From Methanomicrobiales archaeon (GTDB taxonomy: Archaea; Halobacteriota; Methanomicrobia; Methanomicrobiales; JACTUA01), in NCBI GenBank assembly GCA_028678965.1, contig JAJRCM010000004.1:1-14311 (forward strand): a stretch of 14,311 bases of DNA, written 5' to 3'. The translations under genes were made by a program, and so were the position numbers. Positions 1 through 6,833 of the stretch are shown here, in pieces; within the stretch, counting starts at the first letter, position 1, and each line of letters starts with the position of its first letter. Under the pieces are notes generated by a model, which was given only the letters and a program-made list of their open reading frames with translations, ran no database searches and was not told where the DNA came from.

Positions 1-316
1 CATAGGAAGATCCTTGACGCGCTGGAGGGATACCAGAAGGAAAAGGACCGAACGCTACCGCATACCGGTCGACCCACTGAACATGAAGTTTCTGGACCGT
101 ATCAGGAGACTCGAGCATGGCGATTCGGGGATCGGTCGTTTCAATCATGATCTCTCCTTTCGTGGTATAAAGTCGGAAAAAGGGGGTTCGTTCGACAGCT
201 GCTTCTGCCGGTCTGATTACGGCAACCACACACCGCGGGTCATGGTCCGGCAGGAGCGTGGCGATAGTGGTACCCTCGTTCACCTCAACAAGAATACCAT
301 CGAGGTGAATCTGCAC
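1..316 (-). CDS. Methanogenesis marker protein 3 (UPF0288-like), N-terminal part, cut by the window edge
   Basis: The reading frame stays open from a GTG at 316 to the left edge and gives about 105 residues. The GTG is preceded by GAGGTGA with six-base spacing, and this SD overlaps the atwA stop region, so translation is probably coupled to atwA (11-base gap). The first ~50 residues (MQIHLDGILVEVNEGTTIA...) look like a small ubiquitin/TGS-like fold. A WVDRYAVAFGPF stretch at residues ~87-98 resembles what I remember of methanogenesis marker protein 3. Known: this marker is found in methanogens, is often encoded near atwA, and has been reported as a component of the ATP-driven MCR activation complex with McrC, A2 and markers 7 and 17. 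The assignment comes from remembered family similarity plus position and was not searched. An in-frame ATG at about codon 56 is a less likely start. Confidence 0.7.
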   Translation of the reverse strand, partial: MQIHLDGILVEVNEGTTIATLLPDHDPRCVVAVIRPAEAAVERTPFFRLYTTKGEIMIETTDPRIAMLESPDTVQKLHVQWVDRYAVAFGPFPSGIPPARQGSSY

Positions 317-327
317 GGTCGTTCACC

Positions 328-1938
328 TCACGCCGTGGGCTTTCCCATGACCTGCCGTTCCTCATCGGTGAGACTTGCCAGCACTTCACTGGTGGGCCCT
401 ATCTGCACAATCTTCCCACCCCTCATGAGGGCGAGACGATCGCAGATGTCTTTCACGAATTCCATATCATGGGAGACCATGATGAAGGTCTCATCCATCT
501 CATTCCGTGAGGTGAGAATAGAATGTTTCACATCGAGCTTGGTGATGGGATCCATGGTGCCCGAAGGTTCATCCAGTATCACAATACGCGGTTCCCTGAT
601 GAGTACCTGGGCAAGTGCCACGCGGTGACGCTCCCCCTCAGAGAGCTGCGAAGGATAGCGGTTCAGGATTTCCTTGCTCTTCTCTTCCATAAATCCCGCC
701 ATCTTGAGGGTGATAATCGCCTTTCTCACCGCGAGTTCCTTGGGGAATTCGAGCCCGATCGCATCAGTGAGATTATCGAGCACTGTGCGATGGGGATAGA
801 GATCATACTCCTGATGGAGGAGTCCGATATAGGCCTTCGCTCTCCCGCGCTCCTCAATGCCGGGTTTGGTCATGTCCACCCATGTATCCCCGACACGGAT
901 GTTTAATTCCCCGCTGGTGGGTTCTATAATACCGGCGATGATCCGGCTCATGGTAGTCTTCCCTGCACCGCTTTTCCCGATAATCCCGAAGATTTCCCTC
1001 TCTGGAATCTCGAAGGATACCCCATTAACCGCCTTCACCACCCCCCGGTCGACAGAAACGTACCGCTTCACCACATCCCTAGAGATAATGATATTCTGTC
1101 CAATCTCAACCTTGGCATACTTCTCCGCATCAGAGTACCCCTCCATGAACTTCTTGATGACTTCGGAGGGCTTGCCTATCATGGCAATCTCACCATCTTT
1201 CAGAAAGATGGCCCGGTCAGCCACATCTTCGACGACCTGGGAGAAGTGTGAGGTGACCACCATCCCCATGCTGTTGTTCTTGGCCGAATCGCGGAGCATC
1301 TCATGCACCAGGGTTGCGGTCTCGGGGTCCAGTGTTCCCGTTGGTTCGTCAGCAAAGAGCATCACTGGTTCTTTTGCCAGCTGTCGTGCCAGAACCACCC
1401 GTTGCTTCTCCCCACCGGAAAGATCTCTCGCGATATGCATCATTCTGTGAGAGAGTCTGACCTGGTCGAGAAGATCAGCTGCCCTGTTGATGGCCTTTTC
1501 CGCCGGATATTCGATATCATCCAGTGCACGCAGGACATTCTCAATGACACGATCATTCCCGTAGAGCGCAAAGGTCCGCTGGAACATGATGGCGGTCCGA
1601 TGCATGATGCGCCGTTTCAGGGGCTCGTTCTCCTCTGCCCAAAGATCAACATCCCGCGGTTTCAGAGAGTTCCCGCAGACAGGACAGGGGGTTCCCGCCG
1701 CACTAGGAACATCCACCCACTCACAGTGGTCACACATCGCGATATGGTAGATTATCCGGCCTATGGTGGGAGGCTGGTCCACACCACGGATGAGGTGCAT
1801 GAGCACTGTTTTCCCTGCCCCGCTCCTGCCGATGATACCGATGACCTCGCTTTCATGTATCTCAAAATTGATGTTATCCAATACGGGTTTCCCATCAAAA
1901 TCCATATGGAGGTTCTCAATGGTGATCAGCGGCTTCAT
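328..1938 (-). CDS. atwA: Methyl-coenzyme M reductase activation ATPase, component A2 (twin ABC ATPase)
   Basis: A 536-residue soluble protein with two ABC ATPase domains and no membrane segments. NBD1 has Walker A GRSGAGKT (37-44), Q-loop Gln120, signature LSGGEKQ (173-179), Walker B with DEP (197-199) and switch His231. NBD2 has Walker A GKSGAGKT (321-328), Gln376, signature LSEGERH (432-438), DEP (456-458) and His490. A four-cysteine knuckle (C69, C72, C85, C88) is inserted between Walker A and the Q-loop of NBD1. Known: component A2 drives ATP-dependent reductive activation of MCR, bringing F430 nickel to Ni(I). Full length, twin domains, the zinc knuckle and the adjacent marker-protein gene favour A2 over a transporter or ABCF/ABCE protein; ABCE would carry FeS ligands. 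The ATG at 1938 has AGGAG five bases upstream. It is probably co-transcribed with mmp3, and possibly with the HAD gene 59 bases upstream. Confidence 0.93.
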   Translation of the reverse strand: MKPLITIENLHMDFDGKPVLDNINFEIHESEVIGIIGRSGAGKTVLMHLIRGVDQPPTIGRIIYHIAMCDHCEWVDVPSAAGTPCPVCGNSLKPRDVDLWAEENEPLKRRIMHRTAIMFQRTFALYGNDRVIENVLRALDDIEYPAEKAINRAADLLDQVRLSHRMMHIARDLSGGEKQRVVLARQLAKEPVMLFADEPTGTLDPETATLVHEMLRDSAKNNSMGMVVTSHFSQVVEDVADRAIFLKDGEIAMIGKPSEVIKKFMEGYSDAEKYAKVEIGQNIIISRDVVKRYVSVDRGVVKAVNGVSFEIPEREIFGIIGKSGAGKTTMSRIIAGIIEPTSGELNIRVGDTWVDMTKPGIEERGRAKAYIGLLHQEYDLYPHRTVLDNLTDAIGLEFPKELAVRKAIITLKMAGFMEEKSKEILNRYPSQLSEGERHRVALAQVLIREPRIVILDEPSGTMDPITKLDVKHSILTSRNEMDETFIMVSHDMEFVKDICDRLALMRGGKIVQIGPTSEVLASLTDEERQVMGKPTA

Positions 1939-1980
1939 GAAATCTCCTGTATCTGTTACTATTTCATTTTCCTTTTATTA

Positions 1981-1990
1981 GTTTTTATTT
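1981..1990 (-). promoter_or_regulatory. Possible TATA element for atwA
   Basis: The 59-base spacer between the HAD stop (1998) and the atwA start is much richer in A+T than the surrounding genes. On the minus strand it reads AAATAAAAAC, then CTAATAAAAG, then AGGAG and the start codon. An archaeal TATA box at 1981-1990 would place initiation roughly 25 bases downstream, leaving a short leader that contains the SD. This is inferred from composition and spacing only. Read-through from the HAD gene is equally possible. Confidence 0.3.
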
Positions 1991-1997
1991 GGAGACA

Positions 1998-2843
1998 CTA
2001 TAGAGCATTACCTGCCGGGCAGAGATCATGGTCGGTGGTGCAAATCCTTTGTATGACGTCAAAGACTTCACTCACTGAGGAGACCACAAAATCCGCCTGG
2101 TTATACAGCTCCTGCGGGCGACGGGCCTGCTGCTGTTCGGTGAGAATCGCAATGTCGGCCCTGGCGAACGCGGCGAGGTCATTGATTCCGTCCCCGACCA
2201 TCACCACGATACTATGCTCCTTTTTCAGTTCCTGGACGATCTGCGCTTTGATCTCCGGTGTAGCAATCCCGAACACCCGGTCACGGGGGATGCCGAGAAA
2301 ATCGGCGATTTTCTCCAGCTTGGCTTCCCGATCACCAGATGCAATGTAGGTCGCGATGCCCATGCGGTGGAGATTGGTTATCGTCTCTTTCGCTCCCGGG
2401 AATGGTCTGCCACCAGAAGTAATGACATACTCGATCTTTTCTGATTTCAGGTCGATGATGGCCCCGCTGTCCATGGCAACCACTGCCTCTTTCCGGCAAT
2501 GGTCCCATACGGTACGGATACATTCCTGGATGTCTCCCATCCGAGCCTGGCGGTCATGGTAGAGGATCTCACCGATTACGTCCGCGGTGATTACCCGCCG
2601 GGAACAGGCAATCCCGAATCCGACAGAGTGATTGATAAGGAATTCGGAGAGCAACTCGTCCGCACCTTCAGCCATGAGGTCCCGGGACCGGGCATGGAGG
2701 ACAATAAGCACCCTGTCAGGAGAAGTGAAGGTGAGTAAAGTGGTCTCCACATCCAGGAGAAGTTCCTGACGCACCACATCCTTGGCAACCCGGAAGGTGC
2801 GGAGCAGTGTCCCTGCACTGTCGAACACCACACCAACGGTCAT
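1998..2843 (-). CDS. HAD-superfamily protein, soluble P-type-ATPase-like, with an altered nucleophile motif
   Basis: 281 residues. HAD motif I is VVFDSAGTL with Asp8 as predicted nucleophile. Motif II is ASGD with Ser169, motif III is PEIK with Lys199, and motif IV is VGDGIND with Asp218 and Asp222. The GDGINDLAAFARADIAI block and the C-terminal ADFVVSS segment are typical of the P-domain of P-type ATPases, but no transmembrane segments are present. Motif I reads D-S-A-G-T, so the usual second Asp (or Thr in P-type ATPases) is Ala. A cap-like region lies between residues ~20 and 140. The substrate is unknown. It lies upstream of atwA on the same strand and divergent from the R15P isomerase, so it might relate to either. 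The ATG at 2843 puts the nucleophile at residue 8, as expected. The SD is weak: AGGA lies about eight bases upstream. Confidence 0.8.
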   Translation of the reverse strand: MTVGVVFDSAGTLLRTFRVAKDVVRQELLLDVETTLLTFTSPDRVLIVLHARSRDLMAEGADELLSEFLINHSVGFGIACSRRVITADVIGEILYHDRQARMGDIQECIRTVWDHCRKEAVVAMDSGAIIDLKSEKIEYVITSGGRPFPGAKETITNLHRMGIATYIASGDREAKLEKIADFLGIPRDRVFGIATPEIKAQIVQELKKEHSIVVMVGDGINDLAAFARADIAILTEQQQARRPQELYNQADFVVSSVSEVFDVIQRICTTDHDLCPAGNAL

Positions 2844-2899
2844 CCTCTACCATCCTGCAAAGTTCTATCTCCTGCCTGTTCCTGATCACATACGATGTT

Positions 2900-3862
2900 A
2901 TGCTGCTTACTGAGACTGTGGAGAAAATAAAGAGCATGGAAATCCGTGGTGCGGGGAGAATTGCCCGGGCGGCAGTGGAAGCGTTACAGGAGTTTGCCTG
3001 CACCCTGCGTGTAAAAGATATTGATGAATTTAAAGGTGAGATGATGAAGGCAGCTTCAATTCTCGAAACAACGAGACCCACCGCCGTGTCCCTTCCCAAT
3101 GCCATCCACTACGTCATGTCTGGCCTCTCTGGCGATCATGAGGTGGAGAAGGCCAGAGCTGCACTGATCCTCCGTGCTGAGACCTTCATTCATGATTCCA
3201 CCCACGCGGTGGAGAGAATAGGGGAGATCGGTGCCCGGCACATCCAGAACGGGGATGTCATCCTCACCCACTGTAACTCTGAAGCAGCGCTGGGGTGCAT
3301 TATCACCGCTCACCGCGCAGGGAAGGATATCAGCGTCATTGCTACCGAAGTTCGACCAAGGAACCAAGGACTTCTCACCATCAGAACCCTGAATGACGCG
3401 GGAATTTCTACCCAGTATATTGTAGACTCCGCAGCCAGGCACTTCATCAACGAGGTGGATATGGTGATTGTCGGTGCAGATGCAGTAACCGTGAACGGGG
3501 CAGTGGTCAACAAGATTGGGACCGCTCCCATCGCCCTCGCTGCCCATGAAGCCCGAACCAGCTTCATTGTGGCGGCAGAGACGTATAAATTCGCTCCGCG
3601 CACCCTCTTTGGGGAGCTGATTCAGATCGAGGAGCGGAATACGAATGAGGTGCTGCCAGTTCCCCTCCAGGAATCTCTGCCCCATGTCAGGGTGAGGAAC
3701 CCGGTTTTCGATGTTACCCCTGCATCCTACATTGATCTCATTGTCACCGAAAGAGGAGTGTTCCCTCCGTCACTTGCCTACCTCATTATACGTGAACATC
3801 TTGGGTGGAGCATCGAGGAATTCCATAAAACATTTGAGATGGACTACCGAGATCAGGTGTGA
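2900..3862 (+). CDS. Ribose-1,5-bisphosphate isomerase (R15P isomerase, eIF2B-alpha-like family)
   Basis: 320 residues from the ATG at 2900. The frame is open further upstream, but this start gives MLLTETVEKIKSMEIRGAG, which matches family N-termini and the usual ~320-residue length. Known role: converts ribose 1,5-bisphosphate to ribulose 1,5-bisphosphate in the archaeal AMP/nucleoside (pentose bisphosphate) pathway, feeding form III RuBisCO. RGAG at 16-19 is the phosphate-binding motif. Cys125 (THCNS) and Asp194 (VGADAV) are the predicted catalytic pair, with the same 69-residue separation as the Thermococcus enzyme's Cys133 and Asp202. Alternatives in the superfamily (eIF2B subunits, methylthioribose-1-phosphate isomerase) fit less well. 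No clear SD precedes the start, so it may be leaderless or read from a short leader in the 56-base divergent spacer. A RuBisCO C-terminal fragment follows six bases after the stop. Confidence 0.9.
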   Translation: MLLTETVEKIKSMEIRGAGRIARAAVEALQEFACTLRVKDIDEFKGEMMKAASILETTRPTAVSLPNAIHYVMSGLSGDHEVEKARAALILRAETFIHDSTHAVERIGEIGARHIQNGDVILTHCNSEAALGCIITAHRAGKDISVIATEVRPRNQGLLTIRTLNDAGISTQYIVDSAARHFINEVDMVIVGADAVTVNGAVVNKIGTAPIALAAHEARTSFIVAAETYKFAPRTLFGELIQIEERNTNEVLPVPLQESLPHVRVRNPVFDVTPASYIDLIVTERGVFPPSLAYLIIREHLGWSIEEFHKTFEMDYRDQV

Positions 3863-3868
3863 CAACCT

Positions 3869-4027
3869 ATGGCTGACGTACTGGCAACCTATTTTTTTAA
3901 TCCGCGTGCGGGGGCAACCGCTATGTGCCAGGCAGTCGAGGCTACCATGAAGGGTGTGTCACTTATCGCATATGCGAAGAGTCATCATGAGCTGAAAAAA
4001 GCTCTGGAAAAATGGGGTACTGTGTAA
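3869..4027 (+). pseudogene. C-terminal remnant of a form III RuBisCO large subunit (open 52-codon mini-ORF)
   Basis: A 52-codon ORF (MADVLATYFF...KWGTV) starts six bases after the R15P isomerase stop and ends 13 bases before dapF. Residues 14-50 (AGATAMCQAVEATMKGV..., then YAKSHHELKKALEKWG) closely match the C-terminal helices of archaeal form III RuBisCO. The Thermococcus-type protein, as I remember it, ends YAKTHKELARALEKWG, preceded by AGA.A.RQA...MQG. By my hand alignment about 21 of 36 positions agree, and the stop lies at the expected C-terminus. The preceding ~400 residues, including all catalytic ones (carbamylated Lys, loop 6 Lys, phosphate-binding glycines), are absent. Residues 1-10 show no RuBisCO similarity; a T7 tract at 3892-3898 marks the approximate junction. 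Adjacency to R15P isomerase supports a deleted rbcL. A retained, translated mini-protein is possible: AGGTG lies nine bases before the ATG. Confidence 0.75.
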
Positions 4028-4040
4028 CAGAGGAACAACC

Positions 4041-4859
4041 ATGGAAATACCTTTTGTAAAACTTCAGGGAAACGGGAATGATTTTATCCTGATTGATGAG
4101 ATGGAACAGGAGACCATCCCCGATGCGATGAAGGGGGAATTTGCCGCCCAGTACTGTGACCGGAGATTTGGTATTGGGGGGGACGGTGTGCTATTCCTCC
4201 AGAAATCGACAACTGCCGATGCACGAATGCGCCTTTTCCAACCAGACAGGAGCGAGGCAGATATGTGTGGTAACGGCATCCGTTGCCTGGTCAAGTACGC
4301 GGTGGATGGGGAATATCTGCGAGACGCCTGCAAAATAGAGACACCTGCGGGCATCATCCCCGTTCGCATGGGATACCGCGAGGACCGGTTCATGGCTGGC
4401 GTGGCGATGCCCGCGCCCCGCTTTCTACGGGAGGAGATCCCTGCTATCGGGGAGGGTGAGTTCCTGGAACACATCGATGGATTCGACGTGCGGGCGGTGA
4501 ACATCGGGGTTCCCCATGCGGTAATCGTGGTAGATAATGTGGATGCTATCGACCTTCCCACCATCGCTCCCCGCATACGCCACCACCCAACGTTCCCCAA
4601 AGGAGCAAATGTGAATTTCGTGCAGAAGACCGGAGAGCGGGCACTCTCGCTCCGTACGTTTGAACGGGGGGTGGAAGGGGAGACCTTTTCCTGCGGCACC
4701 GGGGCATCGGCCGCTGCAGTTATCCTTCACCGTATGGGCGTAGTGGGAGAGCCAGTCGAGGTGGAGACCCCCGGTGGGCCCCTGACTATCAACCTGAAAG
4801 ACGGGGTGGTGATGGAGGGACCGGCAGAGACGGTTTTTTGGGGCGAAATCGTATTTTAA
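4041..4859 (+). CDS. dapF: Diaminopimelate epimerase
   Basis: 272 residues, the normal length. It interconverts LL- and meso-diaminopimelate in lysine synthesis using a cofactor-independent two-cysteine mechanism. The family signatures are clear: KLQGNGNDF at residues 8-15, CGNGIRC with catalytic Cys76, and FSCGTGASAA with catalytic Cys218. The two halves carry the duplicated epimerase fold. The substrate-binding stretch before Cys76 reads FQPDRSEADMCGNG where many bacterial enzymes have N-x-D-G-S, so the usual Asn is Gln67 and the Gly is Arg70. The ATG at 4041 has GAGGAA seven to eight bases upstream. It is the last gene of a plus-strand run (R15P isomerase, RuBisCO remnant, dapF) and faces radB tail to tail with 38 bases between the stops. 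The role is secure from the catalytic motifs. Confidence 0.95.
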   Translation: MEIPFVKLQGNGNDFILIDEMEQETIPDAMKGEFAAQYCDRRFGIGGDGVLFLQKSTTADARMRLFQPDRSEADMCGNGIRCLVKYAVDGEYLRDACKIETPAGIIPVRMGYREDRFMAGVAMPAPRFLREEIPAIGEGEFLEHIDGFDVRAVNIGVPHAVIVVDNVDAIDLPTIAPRIRHHPTFPKGANVNFVQKTGERALSLRTFERGVEGETFSCGTGASAAAVILHRMGVVGEPVEVETPGGPLTINLKDGVVMEGPAETVFWGEIVF

Positions 4860-4897
4860 CTGCGGGGATATGCAGGTTGAATGGTAGATAGAGTCGG

Positions 4898-5593
4898 TCA
4901 CATTGGTGACGATCGTGACCGGGCTTCCCGCTTCTTTATTCCCTCCCCCGTTATCTCGAATTCGAAGGATGAACCTTCGGGGATTGAGCGATGCTTGGTA
5001 AGTATCGCTTTCCTGGTGCCATCCAGTTTATCAATACGGATAATTGTTTTAGAGAGGTGCTGGAGCACCGGCCCCCCCAGCGGTCGGAACTCACCCGATT
5101 CGGGATCGATATACACCTGATTGGTAATAAGAACCGGGAAATGGTACCGTTTTGCTAGCCCGATAAGGAACATCATCTGGGAGGCAAGTTTTCTCTGTGC
5201 TTCCCTCGCCCGTCCCAGCTCGGTCCGGTAGTGAGCGGTGGCCGAATCCAGGACATACAGCTCGATGGACTGCTTCTTTATGAGCTGCTCCGATTCAGCG
5301 ATCATAACCCCCTGTTGCTCGAAGTCAAACGGTTCATAGATGAAGAGCTTGTCGGCAAGACCCTCAGCACCCTCTCCTGCAATCTGACGGAACCGTTCTA
5401 CCGAAAATCCCTCGGCATCAAATAATATCACTCCCTTTCCGGCTCTGAGACAGGTTATCATGGGGAGGAGAGCAAGGGTGCTTTTTCCGCACCCCGGTTC
5501 TCCGTATACCTGGGTGATGGTCCCCTTCTCCAGCCCACCACCAAGAATGGTGTCCAGGGGTTCAGAACCGGTACTCACCCTGTGCCGGTCCAT
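4898..5593 (-). CDS. radB: DNA repair and recombination protein RadB
   Basis: 231 residues, the typical RadB length: a RecA/RadA core without the N-terminal helix-hairpin-helix domain. TGSEPLDTILGGGLEKG at 8-24 starts the core. Walker A is GEPGCGKST at 31-39, Walker B is ELYVLDSATA with Asp116, and TNQVY at 157-161 lies in the motif after the L1/L2 region, followed by GGP. Known role: archaeal RadA paralogue that helps homologous recombination, with weak ATPase activity. The C-terminus is basic (KKREARSRSS). The ATG at 5593 directly abuts the larC stop at 5594-5596, and GGAG lies inside the larC end, so expression is translationally coupled to larC. The length and gene order separate it from KaiC-like proteins. 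Confidence 0.93.
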   Translation of the reverse strand: MDRHRVSTGSEPLDTILGGGLEKGTITQVYGEPGCGKSTLALLPMITCLRAGKGVILFDAEGFSVERFRQIAGEGAEGLADKLFIYEPFDFEQQGVMIAESEQLIKKQSIELYVLDSATAHYRTELGRAREAQRKLASQMMFLIGLAKRYHFPVLITNQVYIDPESGEFRPLGGPVLQHLSKTIIRIDKLDGTRKAILTKHRSIPEGSSFEFEITGEGIKKREARSRSSPM

Positions 5594-6787
5594 TCACCTC
5601 TCCTTTCCCTTTGGAGAGAGGGTACACCATGCAACCTCACTGATTACCCTCGTGACCTGACGAAGAGGGAGGTCGAGTGCGAGAGCCCATGCCCGGCACT
5701 GTTCATATTCGGGTTTGAGGGAGGTGAGCTCTCCATTCCGCCAGCTGCATTTTATATCGATTATCCTTTCCTCGCCCTTGATCGTGACCGCGACCTTCTC
5801 CACTGAACGGTGGAATATAAACCGATGGATGGAGGGGGACCACCGGATTCCCAATGAACCCAGTTCACAGGCCATCAGATCCGCAAGGTCTTCGGTGCAA
5901 GAGGAGGGACAGATCACCCTGACGAGAAATCCTGGCCGCCCCTTTTTCATCAGCAGTGGGATAACTGACACATCCAGCGCCCCGGCCTCCATTAACCGCT
6001 CGATACTATAGGCAATTACTTCCCCCGATATGTCGTCCACGTTTGTCTCCAGGATATCGACTTGGTCGTGAGAACCGGGGAGAGGATCGGTCTCCATCAA
6101 TATCGCCCTCAGCACATTCGGAGCATCGGGATCATCTCTACTCCCGGCACCGTACCCGGTTCCAACTACCCTCCCCGCTCCTTTCACCTGGGGAGCAAGC
6201 GTACTGAATTCAGCGAGGATCGCTGCACCAGTGGGGGTACAGAGCTCCCCTTCTCCTCCCCCCATTACCATGGTAAGCGGTGCATCACGAAAGATTTCTC
6301 CGACTGCAGGAACAGGAACGGGCAATCTGCCATGCAAGGTCTGAACCGATCCGCTTCCCACGGCAACCGGCAGAACGTCGATCCCATCAACGTGGAGGGA
6401 TGCGAGCGCCACACAGGCACCGACCACCTCGGCAACCGCATCATCTGCCCCAGCTTCATGGAAATGTCCAGTTACCCCATGTATCCTACGCTCTGCAGTG
6501 GCCATTCTCTGAAAGATTCTGACTGCCATATCCTTGGTGTCCTGCGGTGCTTCTGCACCATTGACCCTGGCAACCACCTCTTCCAGCGTGCGAGGTTTAA
6601 CCGGGGCTCGGCTATCCACGAGCAGTGCCCCTATGCCCTTTCGTGTGACCTTTCGTAGGCCAGGATCACCAACTACTGAGGTCATGGCATCAAGTACCTG
6701 CATGCGGTCCGCCCCCAGATCAAGGAGCGAACCCACGATCATATCACCGGCCGCGCCATGGAATGGATCGAGGAGAAGGATGCGCAT
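5594..6787 (-). CDS. larC: Nickel-pincer cofactor biosynthesis protein LarC
   Basis: 397 residues from the ATG at 6787. The frame is open to 6853, but MRILLLDPFHGAAGDM is the characteristic N-terminus and GGTGG precedes this ATG. Known role: CTP-dependent insertion of nickel into pyridinium-3,5-bisthiocarboxylic acid mononucleotide, giving the NPN cofactor of lactate racemase and related enzymes. Visible family blocks are DPFHGAAGDM (7-16), GHFHEAGADDAVAEVVGA (107-124), VAVGSGSVQTLHGRLPVPVP (141-160), ELCTPTGAAI (181-190) and ETNVDDISGEVI (247-258). In several bacteria the gene is split by a programmed frameshift; here it is a single uninterrupted frame. No LarB, LarE or LarA is in this window, so the NPN-dependent enzyme it serves is not evident. 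It forms an operon with radB downstream. Confidence 0.93.
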   Translation of the reverse strand: MRILLLDPFHGAAGDMIVGSLLDLGADRMQVLDAMTSVVGDPGLRKVTRKGIGALLVDSRAPVKPRTLEEVVARVNGAEAPQDTKDMAVRIFQRMATAERRIHGVTGHFHEAGADDAVAEVVGACVALASLHVDGIDVLPVAVGSGSVQTLHGRLPVPVPAVGEIFRDAPLTMVMGGGEGELCTPTGAAILAEFSTLAPQVKGAGRVVGTGYGAGSRDDPDAPNVLRAILMETDPLPGSHDQVDILETNVDDISGEVIAYSIERLMEAGALDVSVIPLLMKKGRPGFLVRVICPSSCTEDLADLMACELGSLGIRWSPSIHRFIFHRSVEKVAVTIKGEERIIDIKCSWRNGELTSLKPEYEQCRAWALALDLPLRQVTRVISEVAWCTLSPKGKER

Positions 6788-6801
6788 ATGCCACCAGTAC
6801 C

Positions 6802-6808
6802 TATAAAT
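6802..6808 (+). promoter_or_regulatory. TATA box of the VCP-family ATPase gene
   Basis: The 46-base spacer between the divergent larC and VCP starts contains CTATAAATC. Its centre lies about 28 bases before the ATG at 6834, the archaeal TATA-to-initiation distance, so the transcript would begin at or a few bases before that ATG (leaderless or nearly so). This supports 6834 over the upstream in-frame ATG at 6819. On the other strand, CATATACGC near 6813-6822 sits about 30 bases before the larC start and may serve that gene. Confidence 0.55.
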
Positions 6809-6833
6809 CCCTGCGTATATGACCTTTAAGGTA

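Noticed and set aside
1303..2349. 348-codon plus-strand ORF across atwA and the HAD gene
   Set aside because: It spans two well-supported minus-strand genes with intact motifs and resembles no family.
3056..3685. 209-codon minus-strand ORF within the R15P isomerase gene
   Set aside because: The plus strand carries the catalytic Cys and Asp motifs at the correct spacing, so the opposite frame is a shadow.
3860..3862. TGA as a recoded (selenocysteine) codon joining R15P isomerase to the RuBisCO tail
   Set aside because: The isomerase ends at its normal length, and nothing resembling an archaeal SECIS is visible downstream. A plain stop is the simpler reading.
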